Shown here one piece after another: positions 11,656 to 21,756 of a stretch of 64,000 nt of DNA. Origin of the DNA: Puccinia triticina (Eukaryota; Basidiomycota; Pucciniomycetes; Pucciniales; Pucciniaceae); contig NC_070558.1 of NCBI RefSeq assembly GCF_026914185.1, positions 6,829,501 through 6,893,500 of the forward strand, read 5' to 3'. How positions within the stretch are numbered: the stretch's first letter is position 1; each line of letters opens with the position of its first letter. The translations under genes and the position numbers were made by a program. The notes below the pieces were generated by a model. It was not told where the DNA came from. It did not search any database and worked only from the letters and a program-made list of their open reading frames with translations.

Positions 11656-13334
11656 GCTTGGAGGCGCTGGTGTTGACCTGGCAGGCTAAGGGTGGTGTAT
11701 CGTCGGTCGCCGACTATCAGGAGTTTTGCAAAACCTGGGGCCCGCTTCAGTCATATCTTGTCGCGAAGAAACATATTGATTCGGTGGAGGAGATCAGAAA
11801 AGAGTTCTATCAATGTTTCTCGTTCAGTATTCAGGAGCGGATTCGGGCGCAGTTGATCAAGGATAAATCTATGGTAGTCACCCTGGACAATTGAGGAAGG
11901 CTCCCTGAGTTCAAGGTCCTCAAAGCTGCGGTTGAGGAGGTCATGGAGGGTCAGATCACCTTAACATTCGAGGACTCTCAATCAGCGGTCCCCGTAGCTC
12001 CACCGTTCCAAGCCTTGAACGAGATCATGAAGAAGTTGAGCAAGGATCAGAAACCGACACCAGCTACTTCTGCCCCGGTACCGGTCCACTCAATTGACGA
12101 GCTTATTAGGATGTTCCAGTCGTTGGAACAATACTTGAAGAGAGACTCGGCTCAGAACCCGGCTGATCGACCTGCCATGACCTGTTTTTATTGTCACCGG
12201 AAGCATCATGGTACTGCCGGATGTCTGGAGCTTCAGAAAGACAGGGATGACGGTCTGGTCGAGCAGCAAGGGAGCAACTTTTTCCTCCCCAACGGCGCGC
12301 TCATTCCCTTTGATTGCAGCCGCCCAATCCGCCGAGTGGTGGCCTCTTTTAATGATTCTCAACCATCAAGTAGCTCTGTTTCAGCACCTTTCAGGACTGG
12401 TTGTGGCGCCCTCCAGCCATGGTACTCGCCTGCTGTTCCATTACCACCATCTCCAAGACACATATCTGCTAGGAAGAAGCACGAAGCGTCACAGCCCTGC
12501 AAAGATCCCCCGGTTTCCCAGCCTCATCCTCGTCGTTCAATCTGCAAGTCACTCGCCTCTGAGCCTAGTCATCCCGGAGTCGCATTATGTGATCATGCTC
12601 CTCCACCGTCTCGAACCCCATCTAGGCAGGCAATAGACTCCATCCTGAAGAAGATCTCTGAGATCATGGAACCTGGTCTTTCTGTGTCCAAACTTTCTAA
12701 GAAGAATTCATCAATATCTGCCCCCGTTGCCGTGGCCCCTCCTGCAGCGGTGCCAGTCAAGCTGGTCAAATGTTCCGACTTTCAAGATCAAATCCCTGAT
12801 TCAAGGGGGTTCTCACTTGTTAGTTCGTACCAAGACAATTCTCAAGTCTCGAGATCTTCCGATCCAGATCCCAATCTCTGTTCTAGTAGCCAGCTCCGAC
12901 CATCAGCAGAGCGTTCAACCCTGCCCGGCCCCCTCCAAGATGAGGTTAAACTATCTGCAGTAGCCAAGCCAACCCGCCTCCGAGATGAGGTTAAACTAGC
13001 GACTCCTTCGATCTTCAATCCTCCCACCAACAACTATCAGCTGCCTCCCCTAGTGTTTGAAGATTTAGCACTGGGATTTAATTCATCTTGTTCCCTCCGT
13101 TTATCATCCAATTCCACCGATCATCCTCCTTTGCCAATTTCCGATCTGGATTCCATGACCCTCTGCGATGATTCCCCTCAATCCATACACAAGTCTGACA
13201 AGTGTCTATCCTCACTTTCGTCTCCAATCAGCCTCCGCAATGAGGATAAACTAGTCTTGTTTCATTTGGAAGCTGTAGATGTTGCAGCAGATCCGTTCAA
13301 GAGAGTCTTTTCACGTGGGGGCATTGGTGACTAA

Positions 13335-13515
13335 AAGTAAGTCCCCCTCCTTAGTCCTTGGGTTCTACTACCATTAGTCGTAAGCATTACTTTAGCCACT
13401 GCCGTGAGCCGCTCGTGGGACCTCTGTTTCTATTTTCTGTTCAGATCTATCTACCTCTCTCTCGCCGCATGGAGGATCAAAGGAGTCTGGGGACAGAATC
13501 CAAGTGGTGGGTGGA
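13335..13515 (+). other. 3' untranslated region of element B with a duplicated intron-like cassette
   Basis: 13,337-13,444 runs from GTAAGTCCC to CTGTTCAG and resembles the leader intron at 9,502-9,610, including flanking bases (GGGGCATTG before, CTCGCCGCATGG after). The stretch ends in the purine-rich tract before the 3' LTR. Confidence 0.5.
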
Positions 13516-14842
13516 TGTGGTGACCCATTTGGTTGTCAGCTAGTCAGAAGCAGTCTGCTGCCACCACCATCAAGATCAGCAAGATACTCAGCAAGCATCA
13601 AGATCTAAAAGCAACCATCAAGATTCTCACTCATCCTCAAGACTTCAAGATCCTCAAGAACTTCCCCTTTCCCCATCCCTTTCTTATCCTTCAAATTCTT
13701 TCCCCCCCCCAACGGTGGGCCAGCTACGCTAACCGCAGCGTTAGCGTGGCGTAGCGTAGCGGAATTCCGCTAAATTTTAGTGTAGCGTTAGCGGAATTGC
13801 GCCTTTCTGCGCTAACGCTACGCGCAAAGGGGGCGCAGCTAATTTAGCTGTTAGCGTAGCGTTAGCGCAGATGCGCGCAATTGCGCTAACGCTACACACG
13901 CAGGGCGCAAAAGAGCGCGCGCTACGGTGCGCCACAGTGCTTTTAGCTGAAAAAAAGGCCTTTTTTCCGCTAAAAGCGCTGTAGCGCAGCGTAGCGTAGC
14001 GCAGTGACTGTAGCGGCGCGCTAACACTAACAAACAATTGGCGCGCTGTTAGCGCCGCTGAAACGTAGCTCAGCGTAGCGGCGCTAACAGCGCGCTAACG
14101 CTACTCAAAATGGGCGGGCGCTTTTTGCTGCTACGCTAACGCTAAGTGGCCCTGTAGCGTAGTGTAGCGTAGCGGCCCACTGTTGCCCCCCCCCCACTTT
14201 TCCATTCCCATCCCCAAACTACTTCCTTTTATTTCTACTGTCTCCCCTCTCATCCACTTCCGTTCCATCCTTCTTGGTCCTAACACAGCATCTGCTGTGG
14301 ATTTATTCTGTGGTTTGTTTGTGATTTCCATTTCATCTTATTCTTCCTCTCTGGTCCTGCTTTTTCTTTTTCTTTCTCATCTTTCTGTTTCCTCCTTTCT
14401 TTTGTGTTGTGTTTTCTTTGTTTTTTTGTTCTCTTCTTTCTTTCTCTCTTCTGTTTTGTTGTCTGTGCGCGCGTAGCGCGCAGAGGATGTGATGAAATTC
14501 ATGTGACAGGTCGCCTCCGTGAGTCCAAGTTCGCAGAACTTGGAGGAAGGGAGCGGTATGCCATTCTGATCCAAGAATAAGGGCATCACCTTTTCGATCA
14601 TCATCAAGAATCCCGAGTCCAAGTCCTTATTCCGATCCCCCAGTCCCATCCAGAATCCTCACGCATCCAAACCAACACCCGCCGTCGAGCCTCCACAGCT
14701 TGAAGTTACCTCAAAACCACTTCCCCCCAGCTATCACTTCGAATCCTCACGACTCATTTCTGGACCATCCAAGAGGGCAGTCTCACAACACCTTTTCCCC
14801 TCCCAGCGCTGCCGCCGGCCTAGCACCGGAAGGAGCTCCATA
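13516..14842 (+). repeat. 3' LTR of element B, with MITE insertion
   Basis: It is a copy of 8,146-8,987 interrupted at its C-run by a 475-bp foldback element (13,710-14,184). It ends GGAGCTCCATA, followed by CCGT. Confidence 0.85.
13710..14184. mobile_element. hAT-type foldback MITE (475 bp) in the 3' LTR
   Basis: The ends are CAACGGTGGGCC and GGCCCACTGTT, inserted in a run of C that is duplicated on both sides (8 bp, 7 identical). The interior is rich in GCTAACGCTACGC-type words in both orientations. The first LTR gives the empty site. Confidence 0.8.
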
Positions 14843-17045
14843 CCGTAAACATTTTGGTAACCATATGGCAGAAGGATTCCCACGCTGGGATGAGATATAG
14901 TGGCAGAAACACCCATAAACTACCAAAGTAGTGATATTTGGGAACAGATCAGACTGTAGCTGATACATTTGGGGGTTTTGTGGTGACTTAATGTCCATAA
15001 TGAATCCCTGGGGGCCTGTAAGCATTTTGGGAACCAGATGGCAGAAGGATTCCCACGCTGGGATGAGATATAGTGGCAGAAACACCAAGAAACTACCAAA
15101 GTAGTGATGTTTGGGGACTGATCAGACTGTAGCTGCTACAGTTGGTGGTTTTGTGGTGACTAAAGGTACATAATGAATCCTTGGGGGCCTGTAAACATTT
15201 AGGTAAACATATGGCAGAAGGATTCCCACACTGGGATGAGATATTGTGGCAGAAACACCAAGAAACTACCAAAGTAGTGATATTTGGGAACTGATCAGAC
15301 TGTAGCTGCAACATTTGGGGGTCTTGTGGTGACTTAAGGTCCATAATGAGTCCTTGGGGGCCCATAAACATTTTGGTCACCATATGTCAGAAGGATTCCC
15401 ACGCTGGGATGAGATATAGTGGCAGAAACACCAAGAAACTACCAAAGTAGTGATTTGTGGGAACTCATCAGACTGTAGCTGCTACATTTGGTGGTTTTCT
15501 GGTGACTAAAGGTACATAATAAATCTTTGGGGGCCTGTAAACATTCTGGTAACCATATTTCAGAAGGATTCCCACACTGGGATGAAAAATAGTGGCAGAA
15601 ACACCAAGAAACTACCAAAGTAGTGATATTTGGGAACTGATCAGACTGTAGCTGCTACATTTGGGGGTCTTGTGGTGACTTAAGGTCCATAATGAATCCT
15701 TGGGGGCCCGTAAACATTTTTATAACCAGATGGCAGAAGGATTCCCACGCTGGGATGAGATATAGTGGCAGAAACACCAAGAAACTACCAAAGTAGTGAT
15801 ATTTGGGAACAGATCAGACTGTAGCTGCTACATTTGGGGTTTTTGTGGTGACTAAAGGTCCATAATGAATCCCTGGGGGCCTGTAAGCATTTTGGTAACC
15901 ATATGTCAGAAGGATTCCCACGCTGGGATGAAATATAGTGGCAGAAACACCAAGAGACTACCAAAGTAGTGATGTTTGGGAACTGATCAGACTGTAGCTG
16001 CTACATTTGGGGGTCTTGTGGTTACTTAAGGTCCATAATGAGTCCTTGGGGGCCCGTAAACATTTTGGTAACCATATGGCAGAAGGATTCCCACGCTGGG
16101 ATGAGACATAGTGGCAGAAACACCCAGAAACTACCAAAGTAGTGATATTTGGGAACAGATCAGACTGTAGCTGCTACATTTGGGGGTTTTGTGGTCAGTA
16201 AAGGTACATAATGAATCTTTGGGGGCCTTTAAACATTTTGGTAACCATATGGCAGAAGGATTCCCACGCTGGGATGAGATATAGTGGCAGAAACACCAAG
16301 AAACTACCAAAGTAGGGATATTTCCGAACTGATCAGACTGTAGCTGCTACATTTGGGGTTTTTTTGGTCAGTGAAGGTACATAATGAAACTTTGGGGGCC
16401 TCTTAACATTTTTCTAACCATTTGGCAGAAGGATTCCCACACTGGGATGAGATATAGTCGCAGAAACACCAAGAAACTACCAAAGGAGTGATATTTGGGA
16501 ACTGATCAGACTGTAGCTGCTACATTTGGGGTTTTTGTGGTGACTTAAGGTCCATAATGAATCCCTGGGGGCCTGTAAGCATTTTGGTAACTAGATGGCA
16601 AAAGGATTCCCACACTGGGATGAGATATAGTGGCAGAAACACCAAGAAACTACCAAAGTAGTGATATTGGGGAACTGATCAGACTGTAGCTGCAACATTT
16701 GGCGTTCTTGTGGTGACTTAAGGTCCATAATGAATCCTTGGGGGCCCGTAAACATTTTGGTAACCATATGGCAGAAGGATTCCCACACTGGGATGAGATA
16801 TAGTGGCAGAAACACCAAGAAACTACCAAAGTAGTGATATTTGTGAACTGATCAGACTGTAGCTGCTACATTTGGCGGTTTTGTGGTGAGTAAAGGTACA
16901 CGAAAAATGTTCGGGGGCATTTAAACATTTTGATAACCATATGGCAGAAGAATTCCGCCACTGTGATGAGATATAGTGGCAGAAACACAAAGAAACTACA
17001 AAAGTAGTGATATTTGGCAACTGATCAGATTGTAGCTGCTGCATA
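14843..17045 (+). repeat. 172-173 bp satellite array, block 3
   Basis: About 13 monomers in the same orientation resume the monomer cut by element B (CCGTAAACATTTTGGTAACC). The last monomer (16,920-17,045) is the most diverged and leads into the right terminal arm. Confidence 0.9.
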
Positions 17046-17698
17046 ATGCATGTGTCCCGAAACACAATATTTCTGGGTTTTATATGCAGAACAATTTTGG
17101 ATGAAATTTTATGTTGAAATATTCCTCATTAATCTGTGGGTGATAAAAAAAGTAGATAAAACAAAGAACCCAACAAAAATATGCTAAACCATGGTAAACT
17201 AATTTCAAAAAGGCCTTCTATGCATGTAGCACCTCAAGTATGATCTGCAATATCTTCAGGAAGTTCAACCAACCAAATTAACAATGTTTGCAGGATGGTA
17301 TCATGAGAGAGGTCAGTGGTCAATGTTTTTCCTTTTTTGAAAAAAAGTAGATTTGGAGACTTCTGATAACATCAATTGTTGAAGTAAAAAAGAAAAAGAA
17401 AAAAACTTTGAGACCCCTCAGCCACCCTGGATTAATCCTAAAACTTGCAATGTCTCTTTTTCATGAAGAATCAAATGGTATATGTAGAAATTTATGAATG
17501 TTATCAGGCAAAAAAAAAAAATCCTGTGGCTTGAAGCTAACACAGGGGGAAGGAGAGAGATTATAGAAGACTATTAAGGAGACATGCAACACAGAAAAAG
17601 GTATCAAGAGGAATAAAAAAAAAAGATCAATATAAATTGATCAATATACGCTATATTGATCAATATAAGACATCGCAAATTCATCCATCTTGGTAGTG
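17046..17698 (-). repeat. Right terminal inverted repeat arm of the CACTA-type element
   Basis: It is the inverted counterpart of 1,731-2,575 without the MITE. It ends ATCCATCTTGGTAGTG, then TGG. The TTGATCAA-type palindromes lie at 17,634-17,666. Confidence 0.85.
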
Positions 17699-17701
17699 TG
17701 G

Positions 17702-18467
17702 ATGCGTTGAAGCGGTGATGGTTGACGCGGTCTATTGCTACTGTCTGGGAACGTCCAGTTGCTATGGATCCCTTGATTAGTCTCGCAAAGGCGTCCTCCA
17801 ACCGTGCCGCTCGGATAGCGGCCGTTTCTTCGGCCCGTGCCAGTCAAGCCGCGTATTCCACTCAATCTGCGTGGGCTTGCGCGATTCTAGCTTGCTGAGA
17901 CGACATAAGCATTTTCATACAGTCCCTCGTGGACAGGTTGCTGGATGCGTTTGGAGGCGGTGGCGCCGGTGGGTCCGGTTCGTTCAGAGGGGCGGCGTTT
18001 GGTGGATCTCCTGAGTAAGAACCCTTGCCTGGCTTGGTTTCGGGACCGGCAGCCGGCTTGGGTTTGGGACCGGCGGGGTTGATGGGAGCGTCCGGCATTT
18101 CCTTAGTGAAGGGGCTTGTTGGTCGACTGGCTTCGGGAGCACCCAGCGAAGAGGGGACTAATGGGGGGAGGTTGGATGGCTCTTGGGAAAGGTGTGTGGG
18201 GGATAGTTGTGACGGGAGCAACGCTGGAGCTGATCCAACTACCAGTGTGACGTTGGAGCCGTGCGGAGCGGGGTTGATGTTGGTAGCGTTAAAAGCCAAG
18301 TGTTCAGTCTTCTTAGGTCCGTCAGTTACCATAGATTCCCGGAGTTGAATGGAGGCTAATGCTTCTTGTTGGAGTCTCCGCTGCTCCGCTCGTGCTCATC
18401 GCAAGATTTCCTCAGGGTCGGCTAGGGGAAGGAGTTGGTCAGAGGATGTGGTTCGCCTAGTGGACAT
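17702..18467 (-). pseudogene. gag of element A, proximal half
   Basis: The frame begins at an ATG at 18,467 (MSTRRTTSSDQLLPLA). It shows an Arg/Gln-rich helical start, a long Pro/Ala/Ser-rich linker, then a helical segment (LEDAFARLIKGSI) up to the CACTA-type insertion. Three in-frame TGA codons occur (near 18,395, 17,865 and 17,850), each explicable by CGA or TGG changing to TGA. It continues in frame at 1,730 after removal of the insertion. N-terminal half of a retrotransposon particle protein, now inactive. Confidence 0.7.
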
Positions 18468-18782
18468 GGGTCCTCTTATCGTAGAGGAAACAGAATGGTT
18501 GGTGTAGGTTTATCAAGAAATTGGGTGAGTGAGTGTTGACAGTCTGTCAAGTCCGGAAGAGCGGGGTTGGGGGGCAGTTTGAAAGTCTGCGCAAGGGAAT
18601 AGTCTGATCCGGTTTTTAGTCAAACCGGTCCAATGCGCTCAAGTCCGTAGAAGTCCGTAAAGAGTCTGAAAAAAAATCCTTTGGTCGGGATCAGAAAACA
18701 AAAGTGTAAGAGCTGTGAGCTCTTCACTGGGGTAGGGCACTGGCACTCAGGGAGACAACGGTCTCGAGGGTTCTGATGCCAG
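18468..18782 (-). other. Leader and primer-binding site of element A
   Basis: The minus strand from 18,781 reads TGGCATCAGAACC, complementary to a tRNA 3' end ending in CCA. The donor tRNA is not identified. The remainder up to the gag ATG is an untranslated leader with no conserved ORF. Confidence 0.6.
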
Positions 18783-19046
18783 TGTAGGGGAGTCTTTATT
18801 TCAACTAGCTAGCTCAGGAGAGATGTCGGTTGGTCGGGGATCTCTCAGTCTACATACAATATCAGGAGAGTGAGGAAAGGGAAAGGGAAAAAGGAATAAT
18901 GGCTTACCTAGCTCAGGAGAGATGTTGGTTGGTTGGGGATCTCTGCTGAGCTAGGAGGGCGGTGGTGACAGTGGTATTTGGGGTCAAACTGGTCCTTTTG
19001 AAAGGGTTTGTGAAACCCGTGGCGCCCGCGGCGCGGGGGTTTTACA
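18783..19046 (-). repeat. 5' LTR of element A (264 bp)
   Basis: On the minus strand it starts TGTAAAACC and ends ACTCCCCTACA. It contains a short internal repeat of TAGCTCAGGAGAGATGT (near 18,808 and 18,908). It pairs with 1-95. Confidence 0.85.
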
Positions 19047-19047
19047 C

Positions 19048-19140
19048 ATGATCGCCAACACACTCACCAAATCTAGCAACATGGAATCCCTCAACCGACT
19101 ACGAGCAAAATGCTTTTTGATCCATTACTCCCCAAGTTGA
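19048..19140 (+). pseudogene. C-terminus of a Ty1/copia pol (RNase H end)
   Basis: Thirty codons ending in a TGA read MIANTLTKSSNMESLNRLR and so on. This resembles the conserved end of copia polyproteins (the ADxLTK motif followed by a Leu/Arg helix and a CFLI segment). The rest of pol is cut away by element A at 19,046. The GAGGGGGG purine tract follows directly, then TGTTGAAAC, the expected start of a copia 3' LTR. Confidence 0.6.
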
Positions 19141-19146
19141 GGGGGG

Positions 19147-19758
19147 TGTTGAAACTCGCGCGCGCTCACACGCTCCTCTCGCCTGCTCTGACTGCGCTTT
19201 GACGGCGCAGCAAAAAACCTAACTCGTCTATTTGTCTCGGACCGCTCTTGGGCTTTGAACAATGGTTCACCTCCTCTTTGATCCTTGTCTACTCACTCTG
19301 ATCTCATACCGCTTTCCTCAAGACTTGATTCTAGCCGATACACTTCAAGATCAAGTCACATTGGCCTAAATCATCAAACAACACAACTTGGTGAGAAATG
19401 CAACTGGCATTTCCATCCGCTTCAAATCTAATCACTCTCTCGACCTCAATCACTGACCTCTTCCTTTTTTCTATTAGTCTGTGTTCTAAGATCTCCATCC
19501 TTGACTTATTCATCTCCACAATTGTCCTTCTTCTCTCGGTTTGTTATCTATTTATTTTACTCTCCTTTTGTCCTCTGTCAACTGATCTCATCTCCCATCC
19601 TCTAATCAGCTTCATCAGACCACTTCTCCACTTTTATCTCACAGTTGCTGCTTGTTCATTCTATCTTTAGCTTCAGGGTTTGTTTATTTTCTTATTGTTC
19701 ATTCTTTTCTGTTGCTTTTTCTTACATTTGTTTTTCAGCTTCTGTTTCTTGCTTTACA
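19147..19758 (+). repeat. Copia 3' LTR (right end approximate)
   Basis: It starts TGTTGAAACTCGCG directly after the purine tract. The body is pyrimidine-rich. The right end is a guess at TTTACA near 19,758, because the 5' LTR is not in the window. Confidence 0.45.
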
Positions 19759-19968
19759 GTAATTCAGCCTTGGTTCTTTAAAATGGACCCTAGGAATGTT
19801 TATGGAGTGCATGCCAAACAGACAAATTACAAATCCGTTGGTGGCATAATTAATTTTATGACAATCAAAATTCATTTTGGGTGTTATGTAATTTATTACA
19901 CCATTTATCATAACACACACAGCGTCCAAACAGGGCCTTAATTATAAACTCATAATACATGCATATAA
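19759..19968. other. Non-coding spacer
   Basis: AT-rich sequence between the copia LTR and the hairpin element. No gene signal is visible. Confidence 0.4.
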
Positions 19969-21040
19969 CACTACAAACATTTATTATTTTGCCCAAAAAA
20001 AAATAAAATTCAACATGAAAAAAATAAAACCAAAATTTCACTCAGGGGAACAAACTGAGCATGCTGAGCCAAAAAAATAAAATGTCCCAAACTGAGCAAA
20101 AAACATTGGACAATGTTTTGGGATGGTTTTTTTTCACGGGCCTGGTGGGCCTGGAGCGGACTTGAGCGGGCCTTGAGCGGGCCTGAGACGGGCCTGCCCC
20201 AAAAGCACATTGGGTCAGTATTAAAGAAGTTTTGCCTTGCCCTGGGAGCTTCTTGGGCTTTTGATGGGCCCAAATCTCAACATGGGCTTTTGGTGGTCTA
20301 GAAGTAACAACCCGGGCTACTGAATAGCCCATGGGCCTTTGAATTCCCAGAAAGCCCACCATGAGCCCCCACATAGCTAATGGGCTCTTGGTGGCCCATG
20401 AAGATCCCTATGGGCCAACAGATACTTCCAATGGAAAAGTTCCATCATGGGATCCCATGGGCTTTTTGCTTCCTTTCTGGGCCACAAAAAGCCCATGGGG
20501 AGCTTTTTGGACCACCAAAAGCCCATGATGATATCTGTTGGCTCATGTAGATCTTCATGGGCCACCAAAAGCCCATGAGGGTATCTGTTGGCCCATGGAG
20601 ATCTTCATGGGCTACCAACAACCCATTAGCTATGTGGGGGATCATGGTGGGCTTTCTGGGAATTCAAAGGCCCATGGGCTATCCATTGGCCCGGGTTGAT
20701 ACTTCTAGACCACCAAAAGCCCATGTTGAGATTTTGGGCCCATCAAAAGCTCAAGAAGCTCCCAGGGCAAGGCAAAACTTCTTCAATACTGAGCAAATGT
20801 GTTTTTGGGGCAGGCCCGTCTCAGGCCCGCTCAAGGCCCGCTCAAGCCCGCTCCAGGCCCGCCAGGCCCGTGAAAAAAAAACCATCCCAAAACATTGTCC
20901 AATGTTTTTTGCTCAGTTTGGGACATTTCATTTTTTTGGCTCAGCATGCTCAGTTTGTTCCCCTGAGTGAAATTTTGGTTTTATTTTTTTCATGTTGACT
21001 TTTATTTTATTTTTGGGCAAAATAATAAATGTTTGTAGTG
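19969..21040. mobile_element. 1,072-bp CACTA-like foldback element
   Basis: The whole segment is a near-continuous inverted repeat folding about ~20,505. It begins CACTACAAACATTTATTATT, ends in its complement, and is flanked by TAA on both sides (19,966-19,968 and 21,041-21,043). The CACTA start and 3-bp duplication place it with CACTA elements. The arms contain GGCCCATG-type words repeated in both directions. ORFs on either strand are mirror products of the palindrome. Confidence 0.85.
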
Positions 21041-21756
21041 TAAAGCAACTGTCCCAAATTTGAGGACCCAAAAAATGATAACTTTTGATTGAGACATCCC
21101 AGAGGGATGTGCTATGTAAAATCATCTTCTACAAGCTCCATAAAGCGCCAAAATCTATTTTAATTGGTGATTGGGTGAATTGTAAAGATTTTATGGGAGG
21201 TCAAGGTTTTTAGCAGGCGTGGGGTAGTCAAGAAGAGGTGCGGGGCACTGTAGAAGTTGTTCTGATTGCCAAAGAACACCCAAATGTGAAAAGCTTAACA
21301 AATTTCTAAAAAATTGTTCATAAACGCCTTAAAATGAGCTTAAAAAGTTCATTAAAATGACATTGTGAACCCCCCTAATGTGTAACCCAGTAGCTGGGTT
21401 ACAACACTTTTAAACTACTCAGAGCATGTTCACCGGTTGAGCCAAGTTCACGCAAGGTTTGACTTGCAGCTATTGCTAACTAAAGCAGTGAGGTGCAATT
21501 TGACCATATTGGTCTGTCAGCTTTGTGATACTTGTGGGTAGATGGCTAGCTTGTGAGAGGACCTCAGAAAGCACCAACCAAGCTGCCTCATGTGAATTCC
21601 GCTAATTTTAAAAGAATTGCAAGAACTAAGAGTGTATTTCTTTCACTAACAAACATGTAGTCGTGAGAGAATAAAGAAAACATTGGATAACAAGTAGTAA
21701 AGCTGAGAGGGTATTTTACCTAAGAGCAATAGCTGAGCCGCTCTTCTAGAATATTT
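21041..21756. other. Non-coding stretch with an LTR-like start
   Basis: No coding signal. GCAAGAACTAAGAGTGTATTT near 21,620 and CTTACCTAAGAGCAA-like words near 21,715 resemble the solo LTR at 9,780-10,884. This is probably an LTR relic. Confidence 0.4.

Larger units (their letters stand above)
9624..13334 (+). pseudogene. gag of element B, interrupted twice
   Basis: ATG at 9,624 follows a splice acceptor. The frame runs 9,624-9,779, is broken by a solo LTR, resumes at 10,893, has a 60-nt intron (10,896-10,955, GTAAGT to TTTAG), continues to 11,186, is broken by a hAT-type MITE, and resumes at 11,664. A single TGA at ~11,892 (likely from CGA) follows, after which the frame is open to 13,334. 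Both insertions plus their duplications are multiples of three (1,113 and 477 bp). Capsid-like sequence (PPDWTKLKAAMISHWGKLDT, SVADYQEFCKTW) precedes a perfect CCHC knuckle, CFYCHRKHHGTAGC, at 12,183-12,224. The long Ser/Pro-rich tail carries three DEVKL/NEDKL repeats. It would act as the element's particle protein. Confidence 0.75.
8146..14842 (+). mobile_element. Gag-only LTR retrotransposon (element B) nested in the satellite
   Basis: LTRs at 8,146-8,987 and 13,516-14,842 begin TGTGGTGACCC and end GGAGCTCCATA. They are nearly identical apart from a 475-bp insertion in the second. CCGT flanks both sides (8,142-8,145 and 14,843-14,846). A tRNA-complementary primer site follows the first LTR and a purine-rich tract (GTGGTGGGTGGA) precedes the second. 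Between them is only a gag gene, interrupted by a solo LTR and a hAT-type MITE. No pol domain is present, so this is a second gag-only, non-autonomous element. The low LTR divergence points to a recent insertion. Confidence 0.85.
1731..17698. mobile_element. Giant non-autonomous CACTA-type (CMC) element with satellite body
   Basis: The termini are inverted copies beginning CACTACCAAGATGGATGAAT. They are flanked by the 3-bp direct repeat TGG (1,728-1,730 and 17,699-17,701). A CACT(A) start and a 3-bp duplication are the hallmarks of the CACTA superfamily. Removing the element and one TGG rejoins the host gag in frame. The body holds no transposase. It is made of long inverted arms (1,731-~2,575 and ~17,046-17,698), arrays of a 172-173 bp satellite, and later insertions at 2,059-2,256, 5,769-6,593 and 8,146-14,842. 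Without these insertions the element would be about 8.2 kb. CACTA elements are known for subterminal repeats, but those are normally 10-20 bp motifs. The identity as CACTA rests on termini and duplication only. Confidence 0.8.
1..19046 (-). mobile_element. Gag-only LTR retrotransposon (element A), split by a CACTA-type insertion
   Basis: A 264-bp LTR at 18,783-19,046 and the first 95 bp of a second LTR at 1-95 bracket one gag gene, all on the minus strand. The LTR begins TGTAAAACC and ends CCCCTACA. A primer-binding site starts one base inside the 5' LTR and a purine tract adjoins the 3' LTR. Only ~335 bp separate the gag frame from the 3' LTR, so there is no protease, reverse transcriptase or integrase. 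Without the 15,968-bp insertion the element would be about 3.2 kb. It resembles the TR-GAG class of non-autonomous LTR elements. The two LTRs differ at 6 of 95 comparable bases, so it is not recent. It sits inside the 3' end of a copia element. Confidence 0.8.

Noticed and set aside
11152..11689. A 143-codon ORF with Ala/Arg-rich repeats
   Set aside because: It lies wholly inside the hAT-type MITE and reflects its GCGCAGCG words.
2576..17045. CRISPR-like repeat array
   Set aside because: Monomers are contiguous 172-173 bp tandem repeats without unique spacers, and the genome is eukaryotic.
1731..17698. A MULE with 9-bp target duplication
   Set aside because: Flanking 9-mers match only partly (CAACGCATC versus CAATGCACC), whereas CACTA ends with an exact TGG duplication also restore the gag frame.
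20010..20998. Paired ORFs on both strands with identical residues
   Set aside because: They are mirror images from the palindromic CACTA-like element.
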